Shown here piece after piece: positions 32,905 through 44,052 of a stretch of 64,000 bases of DNA (position 1 is the first letter of the stretch; each line of letters begins with the position of its first letter). The stretch lies in the NCBI GenBank assembly GCA_023614405.1, contig CM042688.1, positions 74,570,781 through 74,634,780 on the forward strand, written 5' to 3'. The notes under the pieces were generated by a model, which did no database searches, was not told where the DNA came from, and saw only the letters and a program-made list of their open reading frames with translations. Both the position numbers and the translations under genes were made by a program. This DNA is from Avena insularis (lineage: Eukaryota > Streptophyta > Magnoliopsida > Poales > Poaceae).

Positions 32905-33396
32905 TGATCTCCATGTAGTTGATATGATATATATATATCATCAATGACCATGTAATTTCAAAACATTTCTTACTTTTGATATGATTGATTGTATGTATGC
33001 TTACAAGAGATCGATTAATTAAATAGATGAATCAACGTGTACTGTGTATGTAGTAGTGTAGAATATGTCTACTGAAATATATGTTTGAAATTATAGTGAA
33101 ACACGAAATGAAAAAGGAACGAAATGGCAAAAAAAAGAAACACACAATCTTTGTCGCGGCAGAAAAACACACAATTCTCTGTCGCGACATGAAACAGTAT
33201 AGTCCCGGGTGGTGTTAAGGCCCGACTAGATGGTTTCCGCCTGCAGCTACCGAACAACCACGTGTTATTATCATGGGCCATAGCGCGCTGGTACTAGAGG
33301 GGGAGGGGCCTCTAGTCCCGTTTTGGCAGTCCCTGGCCCAAAACCGGGACTAGAGCCAGTTGCGGCCTGAGACTGGAGGCTTGTTTTCCACCAGTG
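32905..33396 (+). repeat. 3' subterminal region and terminal repeat of the outer CACTA
   Basis: AT-rich 3' flank of the second gene, then from about 33195 subterminal motifs AGTCCCGG and CCGGGACTAGAG in both orientations, ending TTTTCCACCAGTG (33384-33396). It is collinear with 10564-11022. Confidence 0.85.
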
Positions 33397-33824
33397 AGGG
33401 CCATGGTGATTTGATATCTTGTACTAGCTGCACCACATCAGTACATCACAAACCCACATGCCTGAGTGATTTTTAGAAACATATACCCTTGAACACGTTT
33501 ATACTTACTCATTCCTTAAGTTACATAGTTGTCTGATACTAAGTTATATAAAATTCGGGAAGAGAGGAAGCTCCTTTATATTGTTCATTCCAAACTTGTT
33601 ATTTTTGTCTAAGCTATATACTTTCGATTCACAATATATAATTTGGCACACACATACATAACGTGTGCGATCTCATACATGCAAATATTTTTATGGAAAA
33701 ATTTGGAGACTTGGAAATATACTTTTCGGGCTGGTCTAAAAGTTGGGTTCATATATGTACCCATGTTTCAAATGCCATGATCCGCCAGCACCAAGCAATT
33801 AACGAGCCAAAATGCAATGGTAAC
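33397..33824. other. Unassigned sequence between CACTA and element B
   Basis: I see no gene or terminal repeat. It may be the original target DNA of the CACTA insertion or a decayed part of the element B LTR. Weak resemblance to that LTR begins near 33760. Confidence 0.4.
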
Positions 33825-35738
33825 TCCAACTCTCAAAAATCACATTTGACCAGACCTTTCTGAATATAAAAAAAATTTAGGTTTACTTGTAGTAACAATG
33901 GACAAGTAATAAAAGAATGCCCCATAGGCATTTTTAGTCACTTAAATTAATTAAAATAATAATGTTAAACCTATTAAATTGTGACACCACTTTAAATCAC
34001 ATTCCCAAGTATTAGAATATGTGGTGATGACATGTGTCAACATGATACCATGTTTTAATTGGAGAATATTAAATCTCCAAAATAAAATAAATAATACTAT
34101 TGCTTTAATCCTTGTGATGATGCTAGATCATCTAGTGTGAACCCTTGTGTGCCAAATAGAAGGTGATTGTGTACATCGTATTTATTTATAGATGCTAGTA
34201 CCGACCAAGGATACGAAGAGGAAGGAGACTAATACGAGGAAGAAGCAGAGGAGAACTTCAACCACTGCACTACTCAAGGCAAGCTAAAACTTGCAAGTTA
34301 TCTTACCTAGCAAGCCTAACACTACAAGTTAACTAGCAAGCTACCATTAGCAAGCCATCCTAGCAAGCTAACACTTGCCATCTTGATTATACTAAATCCC
34401 AGTTTTACTTGCAAGCTTTATGTTATTTCTTTATCAAAGCTCTTTATTTGTGTTTACTTAGTGACTTGTAAAATTTTGGAAGGTTAGTAGAGGTAGCATA
34501 AAGATCATAAAACTTGGCCTAAGTTAGATAGAATTAGATGTCATCATGAGGCATGAGATTATACTTAGATAAGTCACACTTGATTATCACCCCTCATTAG
34601 TGATTACCAACCAACTGTAGTGGCTAGTGCTAAGCATAAAACTTGATCACTTTAGATGGGAACACTTGGTGAAAATGGTTATGAAAACCTTAGGATGATG
34701 AGTCATTCTAATGAAATGTTTTGACATGTGTTCTTGAACACCAGATGATTTGATGATGAAAATGTTGAGGCTTGAGCCTTAGCCCTTTATAAAACTGATG
34801 GTTGTGTTCGGATGCGATACCATTCCATTGTTTACCATACAACTATAATACCCGAATTTGGGTAGGACTTGACTGGAAGTTTATATATCTTAGTATGGGT
34901 TCCCTCATGAGGATTGACCACCTGTGCAGTTCCCAAGATGACAGATGGTCATGGTTGGGAGGCCAAACTCATAGGGGAGGTGCCTATACTAGGGTGTGTA
35001 ATTTAAAGGTTAGGATTGATTATTCGCATACTGAGCATACTGAGTATTGATTAATCGAATATTGTGGTGAAAGTCTACCACCTCTGCAGAGTGTCAAACT
35101 ATTGGAATAGCCGTGTCCGCGGTTATGGACAGTTGGAGTGGCCATACGGTTCCGTTGTCAGATGTTTTCAAAATGACTTGTGAAATGAATCATGACTTTG
35201 ACTTGACCACAACATGGTTGTGAAAGTGAAAGCTAAGTTCCCACTTAGGTGTTATAAAACCTTAAACTAGTTTTTCTCTACTTCTAAACTCAGTTAGAGA
35301 TAAATCTGGCTTTTTGCAAAACAACCTAGAGCTTAGGATCCCTACTTGAAACCTCTTTACTTGTTAGAGATAGTTTGTGAGTACTTAAAGAGTACTCATG
35401 GCTTTGTCCCTAGCTATTCCTATGGCCAGACTATGAGGAGGACTAATAGGATGATGGACAGCAGGAAGTCTACGACAACAAGGATCATCTCCCAGCGTCA
35501 GCATTGACTATGACCCTCAAGATGGAGCTTCGCCCATGCTACCATTATTATATTATTCCACTGTGTTGATTGTATTAAGACTAGATCATGAGATCCTTTA
35601 TTTGTAAGACTTGTATTATGGTTTGTAATGGATGATGTACTGTGATATCCAATCTGTTATGTCTCGCAAAAATGGTAATCCTGGGATTGCGATCTATGGC
35701 ATAACAGGCATATGGGATAAAAAATCCGGGTGTTGACA
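33825..35738 (+). repeat. 5'-truncated LTR of element B
   Basis: It matches the reverse complement of the element A LTRs from the block CTCTCAAAAATCACATTTGA (about 33832) to the end GGTGTTGACA (35738). About half of the ~3.8 kb LTR remains. The left edge is approximate. Confidence 0.85.
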
Positions 35739-35739
35739 A

Positions 35740-35756
35740 GTTGGTATCAGAGCCAT
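35740..35756 (+). other. Primer binding site of element B
   Basis: GTTGGTATCAGAGCCAT, starting two bases after the LTR end, is the initiator-methionine tRNA type; it is cleaner than in element A. Confidence 0.9.
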
Positions 35757-35969
35757 CCTGACCATAGGAGACCCTAGTTTGAATGGACGCTTGAATCAAA
35801 AACTTAGTTTCAAAACCAAAGAAGTGAGTATTTATGAAAACCTATTCTCATTCTTATCACTTAGATTTTCTCATGAAAATTCATGTTCCTCAAAAATTCT
35901 TGCAAAATCTTACACAAAATTTGACACACTTGATCACTCTACTAACTTACGCATCCTATATTCTTATAG

Positions 35970-36762
35970 ATGGACATGAAGTATAGCAAGTTCTATCAAT
36001 TGGGCAATGGAGGAGAGCTCATCTTTGAGCGTGATTTGGACCAACTCTCGGAATTTCTGGAGCGCCCGCACCCCAAGTTCTTCTGAGCCCAACTCAATGA
36101 TCAGCAAGGAGCAGAATTGCAGTGGCTGATTGTCGCAAGTCTTAGTGGGAAGAATTGAAGCCCCCGCCTCATAAGGAATCAAGTTCACCTTAAGAGAGAA
36201 CAACTAGCTATATGGAATCGCTAGGGATATGCAGGAAGCTCTTGCTCGTCTGTGTAGGCAAAGCATCAATCAGATCAAGGGCACGCGCTTTGAGTATTAC
36301 CCAAGGCGTGATGCTATGGGACAGCCATTGGAGGTACCAAGTCACCCGGAGCTAAAGCATCAAGTGGACCATCTCAGCTTCATGATGTATGACAGGCAGA
36401 AGGAGTTGGACAATGCCCGCGCCTACGCCAACCACAACTATGCCATCGTAGTCAAGAAGGACCAGACCATCGCCATGCTTATGAAGGATCGCTAGTCACG
36501 TTGCAGTCAGCTTGACAAGAAGGAGCGCATCATTGTCTGCCTTCGTCATAGGATAACAGACTTGGAGGAGACCATCCATGAGCGGGACATGAAACTTGAG
36601 GAGAGGGAGAATGAAGGGGAAGATATCCGTGGAAACCCTTACTCCTACCTCAGTGATGATGACTTCCTGGAGGACCAAGCCATGGACTTCCACACTGATG
36701 ACGACTCCGCCTTCATTGATGATGATGATGATGATGATGAAGCCACCGATTCTGAGGAGTAG
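35970..36762 (+). pseudogene. Extra ORF upstream of gag, element B
   Basis: This is the counterpart of the element A ORF: start MDMKYSKFYQLGNGGELIFE, middle blocks GQPLEVPSHPELKHQVDHLS and KKDQTIAMLMKDR, and an Asp-rich end before TAG at 36760. Interruptions include a stop after PHPKFF (36084) and one after MLMKDR (36493). Two open pieces remain (36229-36495 and 36562-36762). The acidic tail and the LDKKERI..LRHRITDLEE stretch suggest a coiled-coil then acidic protein. Function is unknown. Confidence 0.75.
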
Positions 36763-37015
36763 TAGCACATGAGCACTAGCGTTAGTGAGTTGTATCCGGT
36801 CCCATTGTATCGTAGTTTCACAGAATGGTTCTTAAAACCATCTATTTCCTTGTTGTGGTGTGTGTGTTTGTATTGTGTGCTATGAATGAATGAATGAAAA
36901 TCAAGTTGCTAGTTGAAAAAACCTGAGTCAAACCCAAAGTTTAAAAACTTTTCAAAAACAAACCCCTGAACCTTAGAAATTTCCCTCTTGACTCATAATC
37001 TATCTCAATCTTCAG

Positions 37016-38150
37016 ATGCCTCGCAGAGGAAGCAGCTCATCTCAGGACCCAATGCTGCAAATCTTGCAAATGTTGGTTTCGGACTGTGAAGCTGAAAGAG
37101 CCAAACGTCAAGACAACTTAGCCACCCTTCAACACATAGATTAGATGACCCAGAACAATCAAGGCCATGGAAACCAGGACAACCATGGATCCAAGCTCAA
37201 AAACTTTCAGAACACCAATCCACCCATCTTTAGTAAGTCTGAAGAGCCATTAGATGCTGATGACTGGCTGCAGACTATGTATAACAACTTAGAAGTCGCT
37301 GGAGTGGAAGCCAATGAGAAAGTACTGTTTGCCACCCACTATCTGGCAGGAGATGTAAGAGCTTGATGGAATAGCGCTCGTAAGTATGAATGGAGGATGA
37401 TGATGACTTGGGATGAATTTGACTCAAGTTTAGCAGAACCCATGTGCCACCGGGTTTAATCAAAAGGATGAGAGATGAATTCAAAGAATTGAAGGAAGGG
37501 AGGATGACAGTAGTTGAGTACCGTGACAAATTTCTGTCATTAGCTAGGTATGCACCAGATGAGATTGACACTGAAGCCAAGAAGAAGGAGAGATTGTTGA
37601 ATGGTCTGCATGATGAGATGCAGACAGTGTTAGTCAATATTCCGTTTGCTAACATTGAAGCCTTAGTGGATTCTTCCATTCAGATGGAAGGCAAGATCAA
37701 CCAAGCCAATGAGAACCGCAAGCGTCGAATGATGCATCAACCAGGAACCCACCATACCCCAAAGTATCGCCCCAACCCGTCTTCAGGATTTACCCCAAGA
37801 AACACTCGACCCCCGATGAACTGTCCGAACTATCCCAACCGTGGAGGAGGAAACCCAAGGCCCAGAGGAAACAACAACAACCCCGGCAACTCTAACAATT
37901 TCAACCATGCACCACCCAAGTTTAACAACAACAACCTCACTAACACAATATCGCCTCGAGGATCGGAAGCAATGTCATGCATGTTGCAGGACAGGACAAG
38001 TCTCGGGTTACTTGTTATGAATGTGGAGTCAAGGGTCACTATTCCAATGAGTGACCCAAGAAGCTTGCAGTAGCCCCCAATGTGAATGCCCAACTTAGCA
38101 GCAGCGTCGTGTTCAGCCTGGAAGAAGATTTTCCCTAGGGAACTCGCTCA
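37016..38150 (+). pseudogene. gag polyprotein, element B
   Basis: Start MPRRGSSSSQDPML. Blocks follow as in A: LQTMYNNLEVAGVEANEK, FATHYLAGDVRA followed by a stop where Trp is expected, then an open section 37444-38073 with MTVVEYRDKFLSLARYAPDE. A basic Asn/Pro/Arg/Gly-rich stretch precedes the zinc knuckle, CYECGVKGHYSNE, where the last knuckle cysteine is replaced by a TGA stop (about 38052) in a shifted frame. Confidence 0.85.
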
Positions 38151-38239
38151 ACCAACGAACGCATCATGCTTCACATGAATGTCAAGAAGCCCAAGAAGCG
38201 CCAGATGTCGTGGCCGGGTACGTTTTGCTAACTCAAGAT

Positions 38240-38517
38240 GCAAGAGTGTTGTTTGATTCTCAGCATCGCACTCGTTTGTTACCGAAGAATTTGCATGCAC
38301 TAGTAAGATTCAACCAACAAAATTGAAGCATGTTATGATAGTTCAAATACCTGGTTCAACCACCAAAGCTAGACAAACTTGCAAGGCCGAACGTATTAGA
38401 ATCCATGGCATAGATTTTTATGCTAATCGAATAGTACTAAACCAAAGGTTTGGAAGTAGTACTAGAATGGATTGGATGTCGAAACATAAAGGATTAATCG
38501 ATCCAAGAAAGCCATAA
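38240..38517 (+). pseudogene. Aspartic protease region, element B
   Basis: The DSG triad region (about 38254-38270) is one base short, as in element A. Downstream blocks VMIVQIPGSTTKARQT, RIHGIDFYANRIVL and [12 protein letters not shown] are readable in the following frame. Confidence 0.8.
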
Positions 38518-38564
38518 CCATCACTAGTATAGCCGGAATATCAGTAGAGCATGTATCTGAAACC

Positions 38565-39330
38565 ATGCCCCGTCAATTCAAGTGCAACAAGGGTCTAGCC
38601 CAACCAACCATTGACCAAGTCAGAGTAGTCTGTCAATACCCCGACGCATTTCCAGATGTTTTGCCCGGTATGCCCCCAGATCGGGATATCGAGTTTATCA
38701 TTGAACTAATCCTTGGAACCAGACCCATAGCTCAGAGACCTTATAGTATGAACCCGTCTGAATTAGTGGATCTGAAGAAGCAATTGGATGCTATGCTGGA
38801 GATAGGACTGATTCAACTAAGTGCGTCGCCATGGAGATCACCTGTCTTGTTTGTGGGCAAGAAAGATGGAGGCAACCGTTTGGGTACGGATTATCGGAAG
38901 CTGAATGATGTCACCATCAAGAATAAGTACTCACTGCCGAAGATAGAAGATCTGCCTGACCAGTTGACCAGTGCTAAAGTGTTTTCTAAGATTGATCTTA
39001 GAACTGGTTATCATCAACTCAAGATTCGCGTAGAGGATATTCCAAAGACTACCTTTACCACCGGATATGGATCGTATGAGTACACGGTCATGTCTTTTGG
39101 TTAACGAATGCCCCCGCTTATTTCATGAACCTCATGAAAAAGATTTTTATGGACTTCCTGGATAAGTTTGTCATTGTTTTCATCGATGACATTCTGATCT
39201 ATTCCAAATCATAACAAGAACATGAGCTACACATGGGACCATCCTTGGAACCCTTAGGGAGCATCAGTTGTATGCCAAGTTTAGCAAATGTGAATTCTAG
39301 TTATAGGAAGTAGGATTCCTCGGACATATC
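38565..39330 (+). pseudogene. Reverse transcriptase, element B
   Basis: An open frame 38565-39104 covers the N-terminal two thirds of the [60 protein letters not shown] and [15 protein letters not shown], then a stop. The next frame keeps the catalytic motif as [11 protein letters not shown], with Phe in place of the usual Tyr. Stops follow within a few codons. Confidence 0.88.
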
Positions 39331-40066
39331 GTGTCGGCAGGAGGAATTGCTGACCTCGCCAAGGTTAAGGATGTTGAAGAATGGCAAGCCCCAACCACTC
39401 AAACCCAAGTTCGTGCATTTTGCGGATTAGCGGGATATTACGACAAGTTCGTAGAAGGATTTTCGAGCATCGCAAGACCCATGCCCCAATTGTTGAAGAA
39501 AGATAACAAGTTTGAATGGTCGGACAAATGTGAAGCAAGTTTTCAAGAACTCAAGAAGAGATTGATCTCAACCCCAATCTTGATTATGCCGGATATTACG
39601 AAGCCTTTTGATGTGTTTTGTCACGCATCCAAGATCGGTCTCGGATGTGTGTTGATGCAAGAAGGCAAAGTCATATCATATCTATCCCAACAACTGAAGC
39701 AACATGAGCAAAATTATCCTACCCATGGCCTTGAACTAGCAGCCATAGTTTTATCCTTGAAGACATGGCGGCATTACCTCATGGGTAACCGTTGTGAGAT
39801 TTATTCGGATCACAAGAGTCCAAGTATATTTTTACCCGTATGAGCTGAATATGAGGCAAAGGAGATGGATAGACCTAATCAAGGACTATGATCTGGACAT
39901 TCACTGTCACCCCGGTAAAGCCAATGTGGTAGCAGATGCCCTTAGCATATTGCCGTGTCGCCTGAACTCCATGATTCTAAAGGAGCAACCAAGTTTGAAC
40001 AAGGAGTTGGAAGTTTTCCGAATGGAGCTAGTAAGTGAAGGATTCTTTAATAGCATAGAACTTTAA
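39331..40066 (+). pseudogene. RNase H domain and connection, element B
   Basis: Open 39331-39843: [18 protein letters not shown] (connection), then [19 protein letters not shown], where the first catalytic Asp is changed to His, and [16 protein letters not shown] with YSDHKS. A frameshift near 39830 leads to the overlapping frame with [18 protein letters not shown] and [12 protein letters not shown]. Confidence 0.85.
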
Positions 40067-40179
40067 CCCACTTTGATCAGTCAAATCAAGGAGGCGTAGA
40101 AAGGAAATGCTAGTATCGACGGAATCAAACGTCAGACAGGCTGTGGAAGGTACCCGGATTCACCGAAGATGAAGGAGTT

Positions 40180-41081
40180 TTGTGGTACGAAGGACGTATC
40201 TGTGTACCAGCAGACTCAGAGTTGAAGAAAGCTATTTTGAAAGAAGGCCATGATACTCTTTATTCTATCCACCCCGGAGGAACCAAGATGTATCAGGATT
40301 TAAAGGAGCAATTTTGGTGTCATAAGATGAAGAGAGAAATCAGAAGCTACATAGCCAAGTGTGATATCTGTCAGAGAGTCAAGGCGGGACATCATAGACC
40401 CGCAGGACTGTTGCAACCATTGGAGACTTAGGAATGGAAATGGGATTCAGTTGGAATGGATTTTATCACCGGTCTGCCTACTTCTAGTAGGGGAAATGAC
40501 TCTATTTGGGTCATAGTGGATAGATGTCCAAAGTCGCCCATTTCTTACCAGTCAAGACCACTTATCAGAGTTCAAAGCTAGCAGAGTTGTACATTGCTAG
40601 AATATTCAGCGTGCATGGAGTCCCCGAGGACATCGTGTTGGATCGAGGAACCCAGTTTACCTCGAGATTTTGGAAGAAAGTCCAAGAAGGATTAGGAACC
40701 AAACTAGATCTGTACACATCTTATCACCTCGATCGATGGACAAATGGAGTGAGTAAACCAAATACTCGAAGATATGTTGAGAGCATGTGTATTGGAATAT
40801 GGATCTAAATGGGAAGACTGTCTGCCTTTCGCAGAATTTTCATACAACAACAGTTACCAAGCCAGTTTGCAAATGGCCCCATTTGAATTCATGTATGTAA
40901 GGAAGTGCCGTACCCCTTTGAATTGGTCGGAAGTAGGAGAGAGTTAGATTTTAGGAACCGATATCCTATGAGAAGCAGAAGAGAAAGTTCACAAGATCCA
41001 TGAGCACCTCAAGACCGCCCATCCATGTAAGAGTTATGCCGATAAGAGACGCCGAGACCTAGCCTTCAATATCGAGATTTT
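40180..41081 (+). pseudogene. Integrase, element B
   Basis: The zinc-binding HHCC module is complete (SIHPGGTKMYQDLK, WCHKMKREI, AKCDICQR). Catalytic aspartates sit in GMDFITGLP and LDRGTQFTSRF, and the glutamate in AEFSYNN (about 40833). A stop follows QPLET (40431), and a deletion/frameshift lies near 40525 and another near 40725. Confidence 0.85.
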
Positions 41082-41412
41082 GTGTATCTCAAAGTATCCC
41101 TTGAAAGGAATGCAACGCTTCCAAGCAAAGGAAAGTTAACCCCCAGATATATTGGACACTTCAAGATTTTGAATCACCGAGGAAAAGTATCGTATCAACT
41201 AAAAAAGGAGGAAGAGATGTCACCCGTGCATAATGTGTTTCATATCTCGTTACTTCGCAAATGCCTGGAAGTCACGGAGAAGACCAAAGTATTCAAGAAT
41301 ATTGATCATCGAACAATAGAGATCAACGATGACCTGACATACCCCGGTACCCATTTGTATTTTGGAAGAATCCTTCAACCACCAGACCCGGACTATCAAG
41401 TTTCGATACGCG
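41082..41412 (+). pseudogene. Integrase C-terminus, element B, cut by the Athila-like LTR
   Basis: The VHNVFHISLLRKCLEV block and IEINDDLTYP are present, then a frameshift. Sequence homologous to the chromodomain-like tail stops where the LTR beginning TGAAACG starts (41413). The remaining ~70 codons of an apparent ORF that crosses this junction are LTR sequence, not protein. Confidence 0.8.
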
Positions 41413-42935
41413 TGAAACGTATCTATAATTTTGATGCTCCATGCTTGTTTAGTATCTACTTTGCTTTACTTGTCTACACTGTGAGGTGCATTTTACATGT
41501 TTTCTGGTACGAACCTATTAAAAAGTTGCAACAGTGTCAGATGCCTGTTTTCTGCTGTTTTTAGTTTCAGAAAAGTTAGTAAATAAATATTCTCTGAATT
41601 GGATGGGACAAACGTCAAAGTCAATTACTTTCTGTGGGGAACAAGAAGTCCAGAGGGGAGCCCGGGAGGCGAGCCAGAGGGGCCACACCCTCCCGAAGTG
41701 CCATAGGTGGCCCTCGTGGCTAGGTGTGGGGCCCAGCCACCGGCCTCGGCCTCCCTCTTTGCCTATAAGAATCCCCGATGTAGAAACCCTAAGAACCCGA
41801 TCAAATATCCACGAACTGCTCAGAGTCAGCCGCCACCATCTTCCCTAGATTGGGGATCTGAAGTTCTTCCCACCACGGGAGGAGATCATCCAGAGGCCTT
41901 CTCTCCGGTATGATGCGTGAGTAGTTCCACCTTGGACTATGGGTCCATGTAGTAGCTAGATGGTTGTATCTCCTCCTTTGCGATTTCATGTATAAATCTT
42001 GTGAGCTCGTTCATGATCAAGATCTAATCTATTTGTAATCATGCATGTTGTGTTTGCGGGAATCCGATGGATATTGAGATTATTATGTTGGTTTGATTAA
42101 TGTTTTGTCTTTATGATTCTATCATGTCTGTGTTGTTTGTGATCTTGCATGCTCTCCGTTGTTAGTAGCTATCTTGGCCAAGTAGTTGTTAGTGACTCCA
42201 AGAGGGGGTATTTATGCTCGATAGTGGGTTCATGTCTCTAGTTTCCAAGGAAGTGACAATAATCTCTTCGTTGTAGATGTCTGTTGTTACTAGGGAGAAA
42301 ACAACGGTCTCTTGTTCATGGAACATGTGGACTTTTTACCTTACACACTTTTCTTAAAGCAGTTATCTAGTGCTTGCAACTTAATACTGGAGGGGTTCGG
42401 ATGATAACCTGAAGTTGGACTTCTAGTCATAGATGTAGTTGGATGGCGGTCTATGTATCTTGTTGTATTTCCCAATCGAATCTCATAGGATCTTTCTGAC
42501 TAGTAATTGCATTGTTATGCCTTGCTCGCCTCACCAATTGCCCTGCTGTAATTTTTTTACCCTTGATGCCATGTTGTTTATCTAAGGAGAGCACCTCTAG
42601 TGAACTATGGACCCCGGTCCAATCTTTACCATTGATACATCTTCCACTGTTACTTTTTTACTTGCTGCAAACCATTACCTTCCAGACCATACGCTTAATC
42701 CTTTGTTACAGCAAACCAGGTGAGCTTGACAACCTCACCGATTCGTTAGGCAAAGTCTTGAGTTTGTGTTGTGCGAGGTCTCCGTGTTGATTGCAACACC
42801 TGTGAAGTTTCCTTCCTCCCATCTTGGTTCTATAACCTCGATTTCTTTCTGAGGGAAACTTGTTGTTGTGCTGCTTCATACCTTGCTCTTGGGGTTTCCA
42901 ACGAAGCGTCCCACAACAAGTGTGGGGCGCCATCA
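41413..42935 (+). repeat. 5' LTR of the Athila-like element
   Basis: Starts TGAAACGTATCTATAATTTT and ends CCATCA. It contains the typical blocks CTCCGTTGTTAGTAG, GACTCCAAGAGGGGGTATTT and GAGCACCTCTAGTGAACTAT. A TATA-like GCCTATAAGAA lies at 41761. Target duplication cannot be checked without the other end. Confidence 0.85.
41761..41771 (+). promoter_or_regulatory. Putative TATA box in the Athila-like LTR
   Basis: GCCTATAAGAA, about 350 bp into the LTR, lies in a short GC-rich setting where related grass LTRs carry their promoter. Confidence 0.45.
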
Positions 42936-42945
42936 AGCTATTTTC

Positions 42946-42963
42946 TGGCGCTGTTGCCGGGGA
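42946..42963 (+). other. Primer binding site of the Athila-like element
   Basis: TGGCGCTGTTGCCGGGGA differs by one base from the Asp-tRNA-type site TGGCGCCGTTGCCGGGGA used by Athila-lineage elements. It lies 10 bases after the LTR end. Confidence 0.9.
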
Positions 42964-43215
42964 GGCTAAGGACGTCTTCACAAGGGGAGTCCTTCACTGC
43001 CTTTCTCTTTACTTTGTTTTTAGTTTTCTTTGTCTATTTTGCTTGGTTTTGTTTGCCTCTTTCCAAAAAAACCCAAAAAATAGTCTAGTTTGGTTTGCTT
43101 TCTTTATTCAAAAACACAAAAAAATCAGTTCCTGCTCTAGGTAATGCTGCTGTTTTTGGCTTGCCCACCTTTGCCAAAATGAACTCTGCTAAGAACACCA
43201 AGTTGTGTGACTTCA
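42964..43215 (+). pseudogene. Athila-like leader and first gag codons
   Basis: A T-rich leader leads into a frame reading KNTKLCDF just before the copia insertion. The same coding sequence picks up after it. The last five bases, CTTCA, are the target duplicated at 55852-55856. Confidence 0.65.
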
Positions 43216-44052
43216 TGTAGGGTTCGCAGCATAGAAAACAAAAAATTTCCTACGATGGGAACAACTATGTACCAAGATCTATCTACTAGATACAAACAAC
43301 AGGCGGATGTACATCCGTAGAGAACATACCCTTGAAGACCGACAAAGCTTAACGAGTCCAAACTCGTGGTTGATGTAGACGATCTCTTGCCGATCTCAAG
43401 ATCGATAGGAAGTCCTAGCGCCACAAAACAGCAGCGTCCGTCTCGCACACGCTCGAGGCACCGAGCAACCTCCGCCTCCTCGCTCCAGTGATGCAGAAGC
43501 ACAACTCTTTCTTGCCGAAAAGCCACTGGAACATGTATCTCGCTAGTCCGAGACCATGGGGAATAAATTCTAGAGGGGAGAGATCCTTCACGGAGGTGTG
43601 CTTTGAGAGGAGGAGAGGGGCCTTTATAGGAGAGGGGGCACCCAAGGGGCATGGCAGCCCAGCCATGGGGCTGCCCCACCTCTTCCACATTCATGTGGGT
43701 GGAGCTCCCACTCAAAATGAAAAGCCTCCACTCCCATTAAAAAGCCTCCACTCAAAAATCCACTCACATGCATTAAATTTCCACCAAATTTAATGCAAGC
43801 TCTCATTTAAATAAAACTTTTTTATTTATTTATTCAGAATTTTGTTAATTACTTTAATTAACAAACATTCACATAAAACCCCTTGCTAGTATTCCATTCA
43901 CATGCAGAACCAGTTTCAGCAATTTCAACCGAAACAGTTTCGGTGTCTAGTGAAATAAATTCCTGCGCTTTCCTTTTCTTTTCTGCATGAAACTTTTGCT
44001 CCAAATGGATGTCGGTGTCTCTTAAGTGTGTCACCCTACGGTTCGTGAATAA
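43216..44052 (-). repeat. Copia left (3') LTR, first part
   Basis: Begins TGTAGGGTTCGCAGC and aligns with 54231-55065. A TATA-like CCTATAAAGG on the minus strand lies near 43621-43630. A 192-codon minus ORF here is LTR sequence in frame by chance. It is interrupted at 44053 and resumes at 48574. Confidence 0.9.

Larger units (their letters stand above)
3409..33396 (+). mobile_element. Outer CACTA (En/Spm) transposon, about 30 kb including nested insertions
   Basis: The left end is CACTACTGGAAAA (3409) and the right end is TTTTCCACCAGTG (to 33396), near-inverse terminal repeats starting with the diagnostic CACTA/CACTG. Subterminal regions at both ends carry repeated AGTCCCGG / CCGGGACTA motifs in both orientations. 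Inside, in order, are a transposase gene broken into three parts, an antisense ORF, and a second gene with plant-transposase and Ulp1-like protease domains. The 3-bp flanks are TGG and AGG, so the target duplication is imperfect. Removing the inner CACTA remnant and chromovirus A leaves about 11 kb, although part of the transposase is missing. The alternative is that 3409-11022 and 11023-33396 come from two elements recombined. The fused transposase reading across the nested insertions favours one outer element. Confidence 0.75.
33825..41412 (+). mobile_element. Chromovirus element B (same family as A), truncated
   Basis: Plus-strand copy of the element A family: partial LTR, primer site, extra ORF, gag, protease, RT, RNase H, integrase, start of the chromodomain-like tail. 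The 5' part of the LTR is missing and the 3' end is cut by the Athila-like insertion at 41413. The missing 3' LTR is not seen in the window. Every domain carries stops or indels. Confidence 0.88.

Noticed and set aside
36496..36768. Minus-strand ORF opposite the Asp-rich ORF end, Ile/Leu-rich and membrane-like
   Set aside because: It is the antisense of GAT/GAA-rich coding sequence, which always reads as Ile/Phe/Leu on the other strand.
41082..41564. 160-codon ORF that looks like one protein
   Set aside because: Only the first part is integrase. After 41413 it reads into the LTR of a different element, so the fusion is an insertion artefact.
43137..43715. Minus-strand ORF of 192 codons, the longest non-CACTA frame near the copia element
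   Set aside because: It lies across the Athila leader and the copia LTR; the codons cross a transposon junction at 43216 and show no domain. LTR sequence happens to be open.
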